Assembly: GCA_003232015.1 (NCBI GenBank)
Contig: QIKU01000012.1
Span: 1 to 7,382, forward strand
Length of the DNA stretch: 7,382 nt
Direction: 5' to 3'
Origin: Gammaproteobacteria bacterium
GTDB taxonomy: Bacteria > Pseudomonadota > Gammaproteobacteria > UBA6429
In this document: in pieces, positions 1 to 5,729 of the stretch
Layout of the letters: the number at the start of each line of letters is the position of its first letter
How positions within the stretch are numbered: position 1 is the stretch's first letter
The notes under the pieces: model-generated
Told to the model about the DNA's origin: nothing
The model's input: only the letters and a program-made list of their open reading frames with translations
Database searches by the model: none
Program-made: the position numbers and the translations under genes

Positions 1-2
1 TG

Positions 3-1559
3 GCTTATCGTGCAGTTGGCTATGTTGAAGGTGGTACTTACCCCAGTTATACCCGTTTAAATATTTCGATGGCCTGTAACCATTGTGATAACCCGGTATG
101 TTTAAAAGGTTGCCCAACGCGTGCCTATACTAAATTTGCTGAATATGGTGCAGTTCTTCAAGATCCAGATATTTGTTTTGGTTGTGGCTACTGTACCTGG
201 GTTTGTCCTTACAATGCACCGCAAATGGACACCGAAAAAGGCCATGTGCACAAGTGTAATATGTGTGTGGATCGTTTAGAAGTTGGTTTGAAGCCGGCAT
301 GCTCTTCGGCCTGTTTAGCGGGGGCACTGGATTTTGGTGTTATTGAAACCACACCTGAAAACCGTGATCAATTAAAAACATCCATACCGGGTTTCCCAAC
401 AGCGGATATTACAAATCCAAATATTCGATTCCAGCAAACAAAAACATTGCCTCGTGACATGTACCGTACCGATTCAACGGCGTTAAAATATCATCGTAAT
501 GATGAAACCGGCGAATATGAGCCGATGGTAGACGAGCAACGCAAGTCCGATAAAAAATTCTGGAACCTTAAAAAATTATTAACCTCGCACGAAAATGCAC
601 ATATTGCTTTTACCTTAAGTGCGCAAACTGTTATTGGTGCTTTCTTCATGGTTCTGTTTGCACAATACTTTGGTAACAATACAGGTTTTAGTGATTTTAC
701 AGCGAATATATCCACGACTTATATCCCCGTGATGGCGGTATTATTAGTACTGTTAAGTTTTGGTATGGCGAAATTAAATTTACACCTTGGCCGTCCGCAT
801 CGTTTTTATCGAGGTTTTTATAACTGGCGTATGTCTCCAGTGAGTCGTGAAATTGCCGGTATTTCTTTATTTTTTGCCGGTATCGCAGGTTATGCTTTAT
901 TTGCATATTTTAGCAATGGCGTTACTCAATTTCTTGCCGATGCATCTGCGCTTGCTGCGGTTATTGGTGGTGTCGGTGGCTTCTATTATATGTACAAGTT
1001 ATATCGTATTCCGGCGCGGCCTTATTGGAACCACTGGCAAACCGGAAGTAGTTTTATTGGCAGTGCTTTATCATTAGGTGGTTTACTTATTGCTATTGTT
1101 GTTAGTACAGTGCATGGTTTAACATTATCGTCAGCAACGCTTGAATTTACTTTATCGTTAATTTTAACTGGTTTAGTTATTGAAGCGACAGGTTTATTAT
1201 TTCACGCGCGTGATATGAAGCGCAGTCACAGTGAAGGTGTGGTATCCCACTACGAACAAACCACAACCTATGGCAAGTCTTATCTTTTGCGTAATGTTTT
1301 ACTCGTTATCAATATTATTGCCGTTGCGCTGATCAGTGTTTATGGCTTGTCAGGCACACCAGGAATGCTGATAGGTATTGCATTAAGCTTGTCGATATTC
1401 ACTAGTGCCCTACTGGGTCGTGCGCTTTTTTATGTGTTAGTGATCCCAACTACCATGCCTGGCGCATTCTTCTGGCGTAACAAAGGTTTCGAAGAACATG
1501 CGCGTGAAACCGGTTTAGCTGATATGCCGCAAACCGGTGTTCTAGCTGATAGCCATTAA
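3..1559 (+). CDS. Fused DmsB-DmsC-type iron-sulfur/membrane-anchor subunit of a molybdopterin oxidoreductase (5' partial)
   Basis: The reading frame is open from base 3, so the gene starts upstream of the window; 518 residues are visible. The N-terminal part is a DmsB-like ferredoxin. Numbering from the codon at base 3, the cysteine groups are C25/C28/C33/C37, C58/C61/C64/C68 and C85/C88/C100/C104. These match clusters II-IV of DmsB, with the first group missing off the window edge. A linker of about 90 residues leads to a DmsC-like anchor from about residue 195, with eight predicted membrane helices near 200-222, 238-258, 284-303, 310-330, 348-370, 380-400, 427-448 and 452-482. The segment HLGRPHRFYRGFYNWRMSP followed by SREI is characteristic of DmsC. 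Such subunits pass electrons between the quinone pool and a catalytic molybdoenzyme subunit, presumably encoded upstream. The substrate cannot be read from this part: DMSO or another S/N-oxide reductase, or a sulfite dehydrogenase of the SoeABC type, are all possible. The DsrC-like gene 35 nt downstream favours sulfur chemistry. Confidence 0.88.
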   Translation, partial: AYRAVGYVEGGTYPSYTRLNISMACNHCDNPVCLKGCPTRAYTKFAEYGAVLQDPDICFGCGYCTWVCPYNAPQMDTEKGHVHKCNMCVDRLEVGLKPACSSACLAGALDFGVIETTPENRDQLKTSIPGFPTADITNPNIRFQQTKTLPRDMYRTDSTALKYHRNDETGEYEPMVDEQRKSDKKFWNLKKLLTSHENAHIAFTLSAQTVIGAFFMVLFAQYFGNNTGFSDFTANISTTYIPVMAVLLVLLSFGMAKLNLHLGRPHRFYRGFYNWRMSPVSREIAGISLFFAGIAGYALFAYFSNGVTQFLADASALAAVIGGVGGFYYMYKLYRIPARPYWNHWQTGSSFIGSALSLGGLLIAIVVSTVHGLTLSSATLEFTLSLILTGLVIEATGLLFHARDMKRSHSEGVVSHYEQTTTYGKSYLLRNVLLVINIIAVALISVYGLSGTPGMLIGIALSLSIFTSALLGRALFYVLVIPTTMPGAFFWRNKGFEEHARETGLADMPQTGVLADSH

Positions 1560-1594
1560 AAACACGCTGAATTTAAAGTAGAGAGCGCCATTTT

Positions 1595-1951
1595 ATGTAT
1601 CCAAATATGCAAATTCGAACCGTTATCGTTGATGACAAAGAAGTGAGAACCTGTAGTGAAGGGTATATTGTTGATATGGATGAATGGAGTGATGGTTTTG
1701 TTCGTGCTCAGGCCGAGGTGGAAGGGCTTAAATTAACCGATGAACACTGGGATGTTGTTAAATTTCTACGCAATTATTACGAACAACACCGCGTGCAATG
1801 TGAAGTGCGCAAAATGATAAAATATTTTAAACAAGCGTGGGGTGCTGAACGTGGTAACAGCAGTTATCTGCATAAAATATTTCCACGTGGTGGCCCGCAA
1901 AAGCAAGGTAACCGGCTGGCAGGATTAATGCGGACTAAGGGTGAGCATTAA
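1595..1951 (+). CDS. DsrC/TusE-family protein lacking both conserved C-terminal cysteines (RspA-like)
   Basis: The protein has 118 residues, the usual size for the DsrC/TusE family. The central part (LTDEHWDVVKFLRNYYEQH, residues 47-65) and the C-terminal FPRGGPQKQGNRLAGL (96-111) are family signatures. In true DsrC the tail reads about KQGC-x-LAGL-PKPTGCV, with two redox cysteines 11 positions apart. Here those positions are Asn106 and Glu117, again 11 apart, so the tail has normal length but both cysteines are replaced. The remaining cysteines, C20 and C69, lie elsewhere. Persulfide or trisulfide carrier chemistry as in DsrC or TusE is therefore unlikely. Cysteine-free homologues have been grouped as RspA (regulatory sulfur-related proteins), and the DsrC fold contains a helix-turn-helix-like region; a regulatory role is inference. 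A weak purine-rich site (GAGAG, 1581-1585) lies 9 nt before the ATG. The 35-nt gap to the DmsB-DmsC gene suggests one operon. Confidence 0.85.
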   Translation: MYPNMQIRTVIVDDKEVRTCSEGYIVDMDEWSDGFVRAQAEVEGLKLTDEHWDVVKFLRNYYEQHRVQCEVRKMIKYFKQAWGAERGNSSYLHKIFPRGGPQKQGNRLAGLMRTKGEH

Positions 1952-2079
1952 AAGATCTTTCTGTATTCCTGTGCTATCTCATACTCAAATTTATGTTCCC
2001 GACTTCGGCTTAATTTAGATTATAAGCAGCGATGAATAGCCACAAGATAGTACTAAACAGGATAACCGACGAAAGCAGT

Positions 2080-2095
2080 GTAGGTAAATCCCTAC
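2080..2095. promoter_or_regulatory. Inverted repeat GTAGG-N6-CCTAC, possible operator
   Basis: GTAGG (2080-2084) and CCTAC (2091-2095) form a perfect 5-bp inverted repeat separated by TAAATC. The shape resembles dyad sites bound by response regulators of the NarL/LuxR type. It lies about 22 bp upstream of the proposed -35 box of the small-gene pair, where an activator could bind. The regulator is unknown, and a 5-bp dyad can occur by chance. Confidence 0.25.
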
Positions 2096-2117
2096 GTAAA
2101 TTTAATCCTTGTCCTAC

Positions 2118-2146
2118 AAGACAAAATAGCAACAGACAAGTATGAT
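2118..2146 (+). promoter_or_regulatory. Predicted sigma-70 promoter for the small-gene pair
   Basis: AAGACA (2118-2123, four of six matches to TTGACA) and TATGAT (2141-2146, five of six to TATAAT) are 17 bp apart. Transcription would start near 2153, about 30 nt before the GTG start at 2184. No promoter-like pair of similar quality was seen elsewhere between 1952 and 2183. This is a by-eye prediction. Confidence 0.4.
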
Positions 2147-2171
2147 CGCCTTCTCTTTGTAGTGAGTTGTC

Positions 2172-2175
2172 GAGG
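2172..2175 (+). promoter_or_regulatory. Ribosome binding site GAGG for the GTG-started small gene
   Basis: GAGG is followed by 8 nt and then GTG at 2184. An in-frame stop at 2163-2165 excludes any earlier start, so this site fixes the start of the small gene. Confidence 0.5.
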
Positions 2176-2183
2176 TAGTTGTT

Positions 2184-2357
2184 GTGCGTGTACTGAAGTG
2201 CAAAATAGTATTGATTTTAAGCCTTTGGTTAGTAACCAGCATTGTGGTTTTTTCATTACCCACTAAAAAGAGTACACCGCAGCAGTCAAACAGTGACAAA
2301 TCAATTCCTGCCCAGCCTGCAACGTTATCCCTGCTTGGCAAGTCGCATAATTTATGA
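2184..2357 (+). CDS. Small protein with N-terminal signal/transmembrane segment, unknown function
   Basis: This is a 57-residue frame starting at GTG. Residues 1-7 are basic (R2, K5, K7); residues 8-25 are a hydrophobic stretch (IVLILSLWLVTSIVVFSL). A polar, Ser/Gln/Pro-rich tail of about 32 residues follows. This is the layout of a signal peptide or single-pass inner-membrane protein with the tail in the periplasm. Support for a real gene: GAGG at 8 nt before the start, a promoter-like pair upstream, and a stop codon sharing bases with the next gene's start (ATGA, 2354-2357), typical of translational coupling. There is no lipobox; the only cysteine (C6) precedes the hydrophobic stretch. I do not recognise the family. 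The antisense frame across this region looks like a shadow. Confidence 0.5.
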   Translation: MRVLKCKIVLILSLWLVTSIVVFSLPTKKSTPQQSNSDKSIPAQPATLSLLGKSHNL

Positions 2358-2551
2358 GTGCGGTTTTGCAAATTCCCCGTTTTGGTGAACAAGGGCTTAT
2401 TCCCTCACGTTCTGAACGTTTTTATCAAAATAACAAGCAATGGTTCTTTTCGGTACGTACAGGCCTGGATCAGGGGCCATATTCAACGTTTGATAGTGCC
2501 CGTGAAGCTTTAACTCATTATATCGAATCATCCTTAAATAAAAATATATAA
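2354..2551 (+). CDS. DUF6316-like small protein
   Basis: This 65-residue protein contains a run typical of small gammaproteobacterial DUF6316 proteins: RSERFYQNNKQWFFSVRTG (19-37), then GPYSTFDSAREAL (41-53). The pattern is an R-F/Y, an aromatic W-F/Y-F strand, an R-x-G turn, and a GP(F/Y) followed by a helix. Function is unknown; no membrane segment or catalytic motif is visible. The ATG overlaps the stop of the upstream small gene in ATGA, so translation is probably coupled. There is no convincing independent Shine-Dalgarno sequence immediately upstream. The family assignment is from memory of the motif. Confidence 0.65.
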   Translation: MSAVLQIPRFGEQGLIPSRSERFYQNNKQWFFSVRTGLDQGPYSTFDSAREALTHYIESSLNKNI

Positions 2552-2629
2552 CCCATCCCCATATTTTAAATAATCTTTAAAAACAGCGCCTTATGGCGAT
2601 TTACGTGTTCTCTTGGGAAACAAAACGAT

Positions 2630-2656
2630 TAAAGTTTACCTGCTTGCAGCCGTTAA
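2630..2656 (+). promoter_or_regulatory. Sigma-28 (FliA) promoter, near consensus, upstream of hsbA
   Basis: TAAAGTTT (2630-2637), an 11-nt spacer, and GCCGTTAA (2649-2656). The enterobacterial FliA consensus is TAAAGTTT-N11-GCCGATAA, so this is 15 of 16 defined positions with exact spacing. Transcription would start near 2663-2668, giving a leader of about 220 nt before the hsbA start. The next gene on this strand is the HsbA-like anti-sigma antagonist. In Pseudomonas aeruginosa HsbA acts on the FlgM/FliA system, which makes the site biologically coherent. Confidence 0.75.
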
Positions 2657-2872
2657 AGCTTGAGTATTAATTCTAAGTTAACAGGTAGCAAAGTTTTGTT
2701 TAAGAGCTGGAATTTTATTGCAAGTCCCTTATTTTATGCGCTATTGGCAACTGCAGGGCTCATTGTTTCTGAGAACCTTCCAGTCATTAACTATCGACTA
2801 GCGGTGGTTTTTTGAAATAACGCGACTGGTGAGTGGGTTGTTTCTTGTGCTCAAAGCAAAACAGACTTCAAC

Positions 2873-2879
2873 AAAGGAG
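2873..2879 (+). promoter_or_regulatory. Strong ribosome binding site AAAGGAG deciding the hsbA start
   Basis: AAAGGAG sits 6 nt before ATG 2886. A longer frame opens at GTG 2829, but its extra 19 residues precede the STAS fold and have no such site, so the ATG at 2886 is preferred. Confidence 0.8.
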
Positions 2880-2885
2880 ATAGAA

Positions 2886-3173
2886 ATGAGTGTAACAACA
2901 TCAGAAAGTGACAAAATAGTAACGATTTCAGTAGACGGGCGATTTGATTTTTCTGTGCATAAAGATTTCAGGAATGCATATAAAGATCATGATAGCAATA
3001 TGAGCTATCGAGTTAATCTAAGTAAAACTGAATATCTTGATAGCTCTGCGCTGGGTATGCTATTGCTATTAAAAAAACATGCAGAGGGGAAAGTGGTTAT
3101 TGAAAATCCCAATGATGAAATTAACCGGGTCTTAACGATTGCGAATTTCCACAAGGTTTTTAGTATTGAGTAG
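2886..3173 (+). CDS. hsbA: STAS-domain anti-sigma factor antagonist, HsbA/CrsA-like
   Basis: The 95-residue protein is a single STAS domain, the whole length of an anti-anti-sigma factor. It contains the phosphorylation loop YLDSSALGMLLLL (50-62). By analogy with SpoIIAA and HsbA the phosphorylated residue is the second serine, Ser54. It is a soluble cytoplasmic protein whose phosphorylation state decides which partner it binds. It is followed after 29 nt by its expected kinase/phosphatase (HsbR-like), the same gene order as hsbA-hsbR in Pseudomonas (there followed by hptB). It should also be compared with CrsA of Shewanella, which works with CrsR in controlling RpoS. The output here could thus be FlgM/FliA, RpoS or c-di-GMP signalling; the FliA-type promoter upstream favours the flagellar link. 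The start is set by AAAGGAG at 2873-2879. Confidence 0.88.
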   Translation: MSVTTSESDKIVTISVDGRFDFSVHKDFRNAYKDHDSNMSYRVNLSKTEYLDSSALGMLLLLKKHAEGKVVIENPNDEINRVLTIANFHKVFSIE

Positions 3174-3202
3174 CATGCTAAATTTAAATTGAGGCTATTC
3201 GT

Positions 3203-4957
3203 ATGAGTAACGCTGCAAAAAATTTACCTGTTAGTGAAGTTGTTTTTAAAGGCAAGGCACTTATTGTTGATGACGAGCCAACAAACCGATTAATTCTACA
3301 GGCGCATTTATCAAAACAGGGTTACGAGATTATATCAGCTGTTAACGGTCTCGAAGCGATAGAAAAATTTACGCAAGAGTCGCCAGACATTATCTTTATG
3401 GATGTGATGATGCCTGAAATGGATGGTTATGAAGCAACAATGCAGATTAAATCACTCTGTGGAGACCAGTTTGTTCCTGTTATATTCTTAACGGCCATTA
3501 CTGACGAAGATGAGCTTGCGAAATGTGTCGCTGCGGGTGGTGACGACTTCCTTACCAAACCCTTTAGCCATATTTTACTTAAAGCCAAAGTGGATGCATT
3601 GGAAAGAGTGCGCGACCTGCATCGTGAAGTAACGAAGCACCATGCGCAGATTTTACACGATGAAGAGGTTGCCGAGCAGCTTTTTAGCGATGTTGTTATG
3701 GCGGACAATGTTGAACTGGATAAACTCCATGTTATGCTACGCCCGGCGGTTACCTTTAGCGGCGATATCTTAATGAGTGCGCGTAGCCCATCTGGGGAGT
3801 TATATATTATCCTGGGAGATTTTACTGGTCATGGTTTAGTTGCAGCGATTGGCGCCTTACCAACAGCCGAAGTTTTTCGGGCAATGACAAAAAAAGGTTT
3901 TTCATTAAGTAAAATTCTAAAAGAATTAAATCGAAAGCTGGAGTATTTATTACCAGGCGATAAGTTTCTTGCTGTGGGTGCTATTAGTATAGCTGCAAAT
4001 GTGCAGTCAGCTAAAGTATGGAATGGCGGTATACCGAGTATTTTACACTTAAATTCACAGCACGAAATATTAAATCGTTTTCCGGCAACTCACCTTGCAT
4101 TGGGTATTCTCGATGAGATAGATGACGAGAAACTACTGCATGTTGATTTGAAAGAAGGGGATGCGCTGGTGATGTATACGGATGGTGTTATTGAAGCCTG
4201 CGATACAAATAAAAAGATGTATGGTGAAGAGCGTTTTGAACAGCATTTGCTAAATTCATCGACCGATGAGATTCTTATCAATGTTGAAAAAGATCTAATT
4301 AATTTTACGGACGGCCATGTTCAGGATGATGATATTAGCATGGTTGTTATCCCCTGTACGAGTAAATTAATTGCAGATGAGAAGGAATATTCAATTAAAG
4401 CTATTGACCATGATAACCATGATGAAAATAGTATCATTCATTTTCCGGCTTCAACAGATAAGAATGTTAGTCTGGAATGGCAGTGGGAATTCAATGTGCA
4501 TTCTGCAAGTCTTAAAAAAATTGACCCGGTTCCTGTTTTGTTGAGCCAAATACAGGAATTGGAAGACATTCATGCCCATCGACAAAATCTTTTTTTAATA
4601 TTTTCTGAACTTTTTAATAATGCTCTTGATCATGGTGTTTTAGAACTGGACTCAAAAATGAAGGCTGACCCAGATGGGTTTACTGAATATCTGGAACAAA
4701 GAGAACAGCGCCTGGATAAATTAACAGATGAAAAAATTGAGATATCACTAGAAAAATTTACATTTGATAATGATGAGTATCTGAAAATAAGAATGAAAGA
4801 CTCAGGAAATGGGTTTGCTATTGGTGATGGCATTCAAAATCTGGATGTAAATAGTAAGTTATCAGGAAGAGGAATTAACCTGGTAAAAGAGCTTTGTTAC
4901 TATGTGGAATATAAGGGCAAAGGTAATGAAGTAGAAGTTGTTTACCAGTTTTCCTGA
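3203..4957 (+). CDS. hsbR: Response regulator with PP2C/SpoIIE phosphatase and RsbW-type kinase domains, HsbR/CrsR-like
   Basis: The 584-residue protein has three domains. A receiver domain (about 17-135) carries acidic D23/D24, phospho-acceptor D67 in FMDVMMPEMDG, T97 and K119. A SpoIIE-type PP2C phosphatase (about 155-385) has metal-binding aspartates at D188 (FSGD), D206 (GDFTGHG), D327 (YTDGVIE) and D376/D377 (DDDIS). A C-terminal GHKL anti-sigma kinase (about 430-584) has the N-box E469/N473/H477-G478, the G1 box DSGNGF (533-538) and G2 SGRGINLV (554-561). All key residues are present, so both opposing activities on the STAS partner should be functional. The acidic/basic insert between N-box and G1 (about 480-515) is usual in HsbR relatives. 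In Pseudomonas the receiver is phosphorylated through HptB, which switches the protein between kinase and phosphatase states; no HptB gene is in this window. GAGG at 3191-3194 lies 8 nt before the ATG. Cytoplasmic. Confidence 0.93.
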   Translation: MSNAAKNLPVSEVVFKGKALIVDDEPTNRLILQAHLSKQGYEIISAVNGLEAIEKFTQESPDIIFMDVMMPEMDGYEATMQIKSLCGDQFVPVIFLTAITDEDELAKCVAAGGDDFLTKPFSHILLKAKVDALERVRDLHREVTKHHAQILHDEEVAEQLFSDVVMADNVELDKLHVMLRPAVTFSGDILMSARSPSGELYIILGDFTGHGLVAAIGALPTAEVFRAMTKKGFSLSKILKELNRKLEYLLPGDKFLAVGAISIAANVQSAKVWNGGIPSILHLNSQHEILNRFPATHLALGILDEIDDEKLLHVDLKEGDALVMYTDGVIEACDTNKKMYGEERFEQHLLNSSTDEILINVEKDLINFTDGHVQDDDISMVVIPCTSKLIADEKEYSIKAIDHDNHDENSIIHFPASTDKNVSLEWQWEFNVHSASLKKIDPVPVLLSQIQELEDIHAHRQNLFLIFSELFNNALDHGVLELDSKMKADPDGFTEYLEQREQRLDKLTDEKIEISLEKFTFDNDEYLKIRMKDSGNGFAIGDGIQNLDVNSKLSGRGINLVKELCYYVEYKGKGNEVEVVYQFS

Positions 4958-4970
4958 ATATTTAATGCCA

Positions 4971-5330
4971 ATGATAAAAAAAATATTGATTGCGGATGAC
5001 GATAATTTTATGCGCTTATCATTAAAAACGGTTCTCGAAAAAGAAAACTACACGGTTATTACTGTGAATGACGGTAAAGAAGCGGTTGCCGCATTTAAAA
5101 GCAATCAACCCGATTGTGTCTTACTGGATGGTTTAATGCCTAACGTTGATGGCTTTACTGCTTGCCGGGAAATACGTGCTTTAAAACAGGGTAAGGCGAT
5201 TCCTATTTTGATTGTGTCGGGTTTAAGTAAAGCGGAAATAAAATCAAACTATCCAGGTATCAGAGCAACGGGTTATATCGGTAAGCCAATTGACTGGTTG
5301 AAGTTGCTTAAAAATATTGAGTCTCTATAA
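4971..5330 (+). CDS. Single-domain response regulator (CheY-like receiver)
   Basis: From ATG 4971 the protein is 119 residues, just one receiver domain. It has D9/D10/D11 in the acidic pocket (LIADDDN), phospho-acceptor D53 (LLDGLMPNVDG), S83 in the T/S position and K105 (GKPID). It has no output domain, so it must act by protein binding or as a phosphate sink or relay. The start is uncertain: ATG 4965 and a TTG at 4938 (overlapping hsbR by 20 nt) are in frame, but the fold begins at MIKKILIADDD and none of the three has a good Shine-Dalgarno sequence. The gene begins only 13 nt after the hsbR stop, suggesting reinitiation and co-expression with the partner switch. It could compete for, or share, the phosphodonor of the HsbR receiver. 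Confidence 0.88.
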   Translation: MIKKILIADDDNFMRLSLKTVLEKENYTVITVNDGKEAVAAFKSNQPDCVLLDGLMPNVDGFTACREIRALKQGKAIPILIVSGLSKAEIKSNYPGIRATGYIGKPIDWLKLLKNIESL

Positions 5331-5331
5331 A

Positions 5332-5350
5332 TAGCTCTTGTTTTGGGCTA
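5332..5350. terminator. Weak hairpin between convergent genes
   Basis: TAGCTC (5332-5337) pairs with GGGCTA (5345-5350) including one G-T pair, with a 7-nt loop. It is AU-rich on both flanks but lacks a true T-tract. It sits exactly between the convergent stop codons at 5330 and 5352, so it may serve as a weak bidirectional terminator. Confidence 0.35.
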
Positions 5351-5351
5351 A

Positions 5352-5708
5352 TTATTTAGGAACTAAAGCAGGATTATCAAATTTAATATTATCTAAGCTA
5401 TATATCATTAATGTTCTGATATTAGCATGGTCATGGCCGTCTGGATTTTTTAGCACATCTTCACGATAATATTTACCAAAACAATCCAGCGTTTGTTGTT
5501 TGCTTAACTGCTGGAGTTTGGCAAAAGAGAATATTTTGCACGAGCCTTCATTGCTGCCCGATTCATTAATAACAATGGCATCTCCACACCCATTACTAAA
5601 GCGCGTAGGTGAATAAGTATATTCATTGTTAATTACCGCGATGATATCATCAAAGTTAATACTCTTGGGTTGTGTTTTTATTAAAGTTAATAGTTCTTTT
5701 GTTGTCAT
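5352..5708 (-). CDS. HopJ-family protein (PF08888-like)
   Basis: The 118-residue protein matches the HopJ pattern along its length: INFDDIIAVINNEYTYSPTRFSNG (17-40, quoted here in parts as FDDIIAVIN and YTYSPTRF), NEGSCKIFSFAKL (53-65), QQTLDCFGKYYREDVL (71-86) and DHANIR (93-98). The name comes from a Pseudomonas syringae type III effector, but close relatives are widespread as housekeeping-like genes in free-living gammaproteobacteria. Nothing nearby encodes a secretion system, so an effector role should not be assumed. No signal peptide or membrane segment is seen. ATG at 5708 is preferred over GTG 5717 because AAGG lies 8 nt before the ATG. The gene starts 21 nt after the yhiN stop on the same strand, so the two are probably co-transcribed. 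Confidence 0.88.
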   Translation of the reverse strand: MTTKELLTLIKTQPKSINFDDIIAVINNEYTYSPTRFSNGCGDAIVINESGSNEGSCKIFSFAKLQQLSKQQTLDCFGKYYREDVLKNPDGHDHANIRTLMIYSLDNIKFDNPALVPK

Positions 5709-5716
5709 TGTAAACA

Positions 5717-5720
5717 CCTT
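5717..5720 (-). promoter_or_regulatory. Ribosome binding site AAGG for the HopJ-family gene
   Basis: On the minus strand AAGG is followed by 8 nt and the ATG at 5708. It overlaps the alternative GTG start at 5717, which argues against that start. Confidence 0.55.
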
Positions 5721-5729
5721 AGTATAGAT

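Larger units (their letters stand above)
2552..2885 (+). other. Intergenic region: sigma-28 promoter and long leader of the hsbA operon
   Basis: This 334-nt stretch has no convincing gene. It holds the FliA-type promoter at 2630-2656 and a leader of roughly 220 nt up to hsbA. Within the leader, a T6 run (2808-2813) follows an imperfect dyad (CCAGTC near 2780 against GAC and TGG near 2796-2807) that could be a weak attenuator, but the pairing is poor. A 21-codon frame from ATG 2736 has no ribosome binding site. CGCC-TTAT-GGCG (2588-2599) is a short hairpin without a T-tract, so I do not call it a terminator of the preceding gene. Confidence 0.5.

Noticed and set aside
697..906. Minus-strand and alternative-frame ORFs inside the DmsB-DmsC gene
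   Set aside because: They are shadows of a well-supported coding frame and show no family features or start signals.
1951..1960. Palindrome AAAGATCTTT after the DsrC-like gene
   Set aside because: It has no loop and no T-tract, so it cannot form a standard terminator; a 10-bp AT-rich palindrome can occur by chance.
2114..2392. 92-residue minus-strand frame over the small-gene pair
   Set aside because: Low-complexity Thr run, no family resemblance, and it lies antisense to a coupled gene pair with its own start signals.
2588..2599. Hairpin CGCC-TTAT-GGCG after the DUF6316-like gene as a terminator
   Set aside because: Only 4 bp of stem and no following T-tract.
2709..2722. Possible sigma-54 promoter (TGGAA...TTGCA) in the hsbA leader
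   Set aside because: The GG to GC spacing is 9 nt rather than the required 10, and the -24 element is poor.
2736..2801. 21-codon frame in the hsbA leader (ATG 2736)
   Set aside because: No ribosome binding site and no recognisable features; likely chance.
2829..2885. N-terminal extension of the STAS protein from GTG 2829
   Set aside because: No ribosome binding site for the GTG, while AAAGGAG sits 6 nt before ATG 2886, and the STAS fold starts after that ATG.
4938..4970. TTG start of the single-domain receiver overlapping hsbR
   Set aside because: The extra residues precede the receiver fold and the only purine-rich site (AAAGG near 4919) is about 14 nt away; an ATG at 4971 (or 4965) begins right at the fold. 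Not fully excluded.
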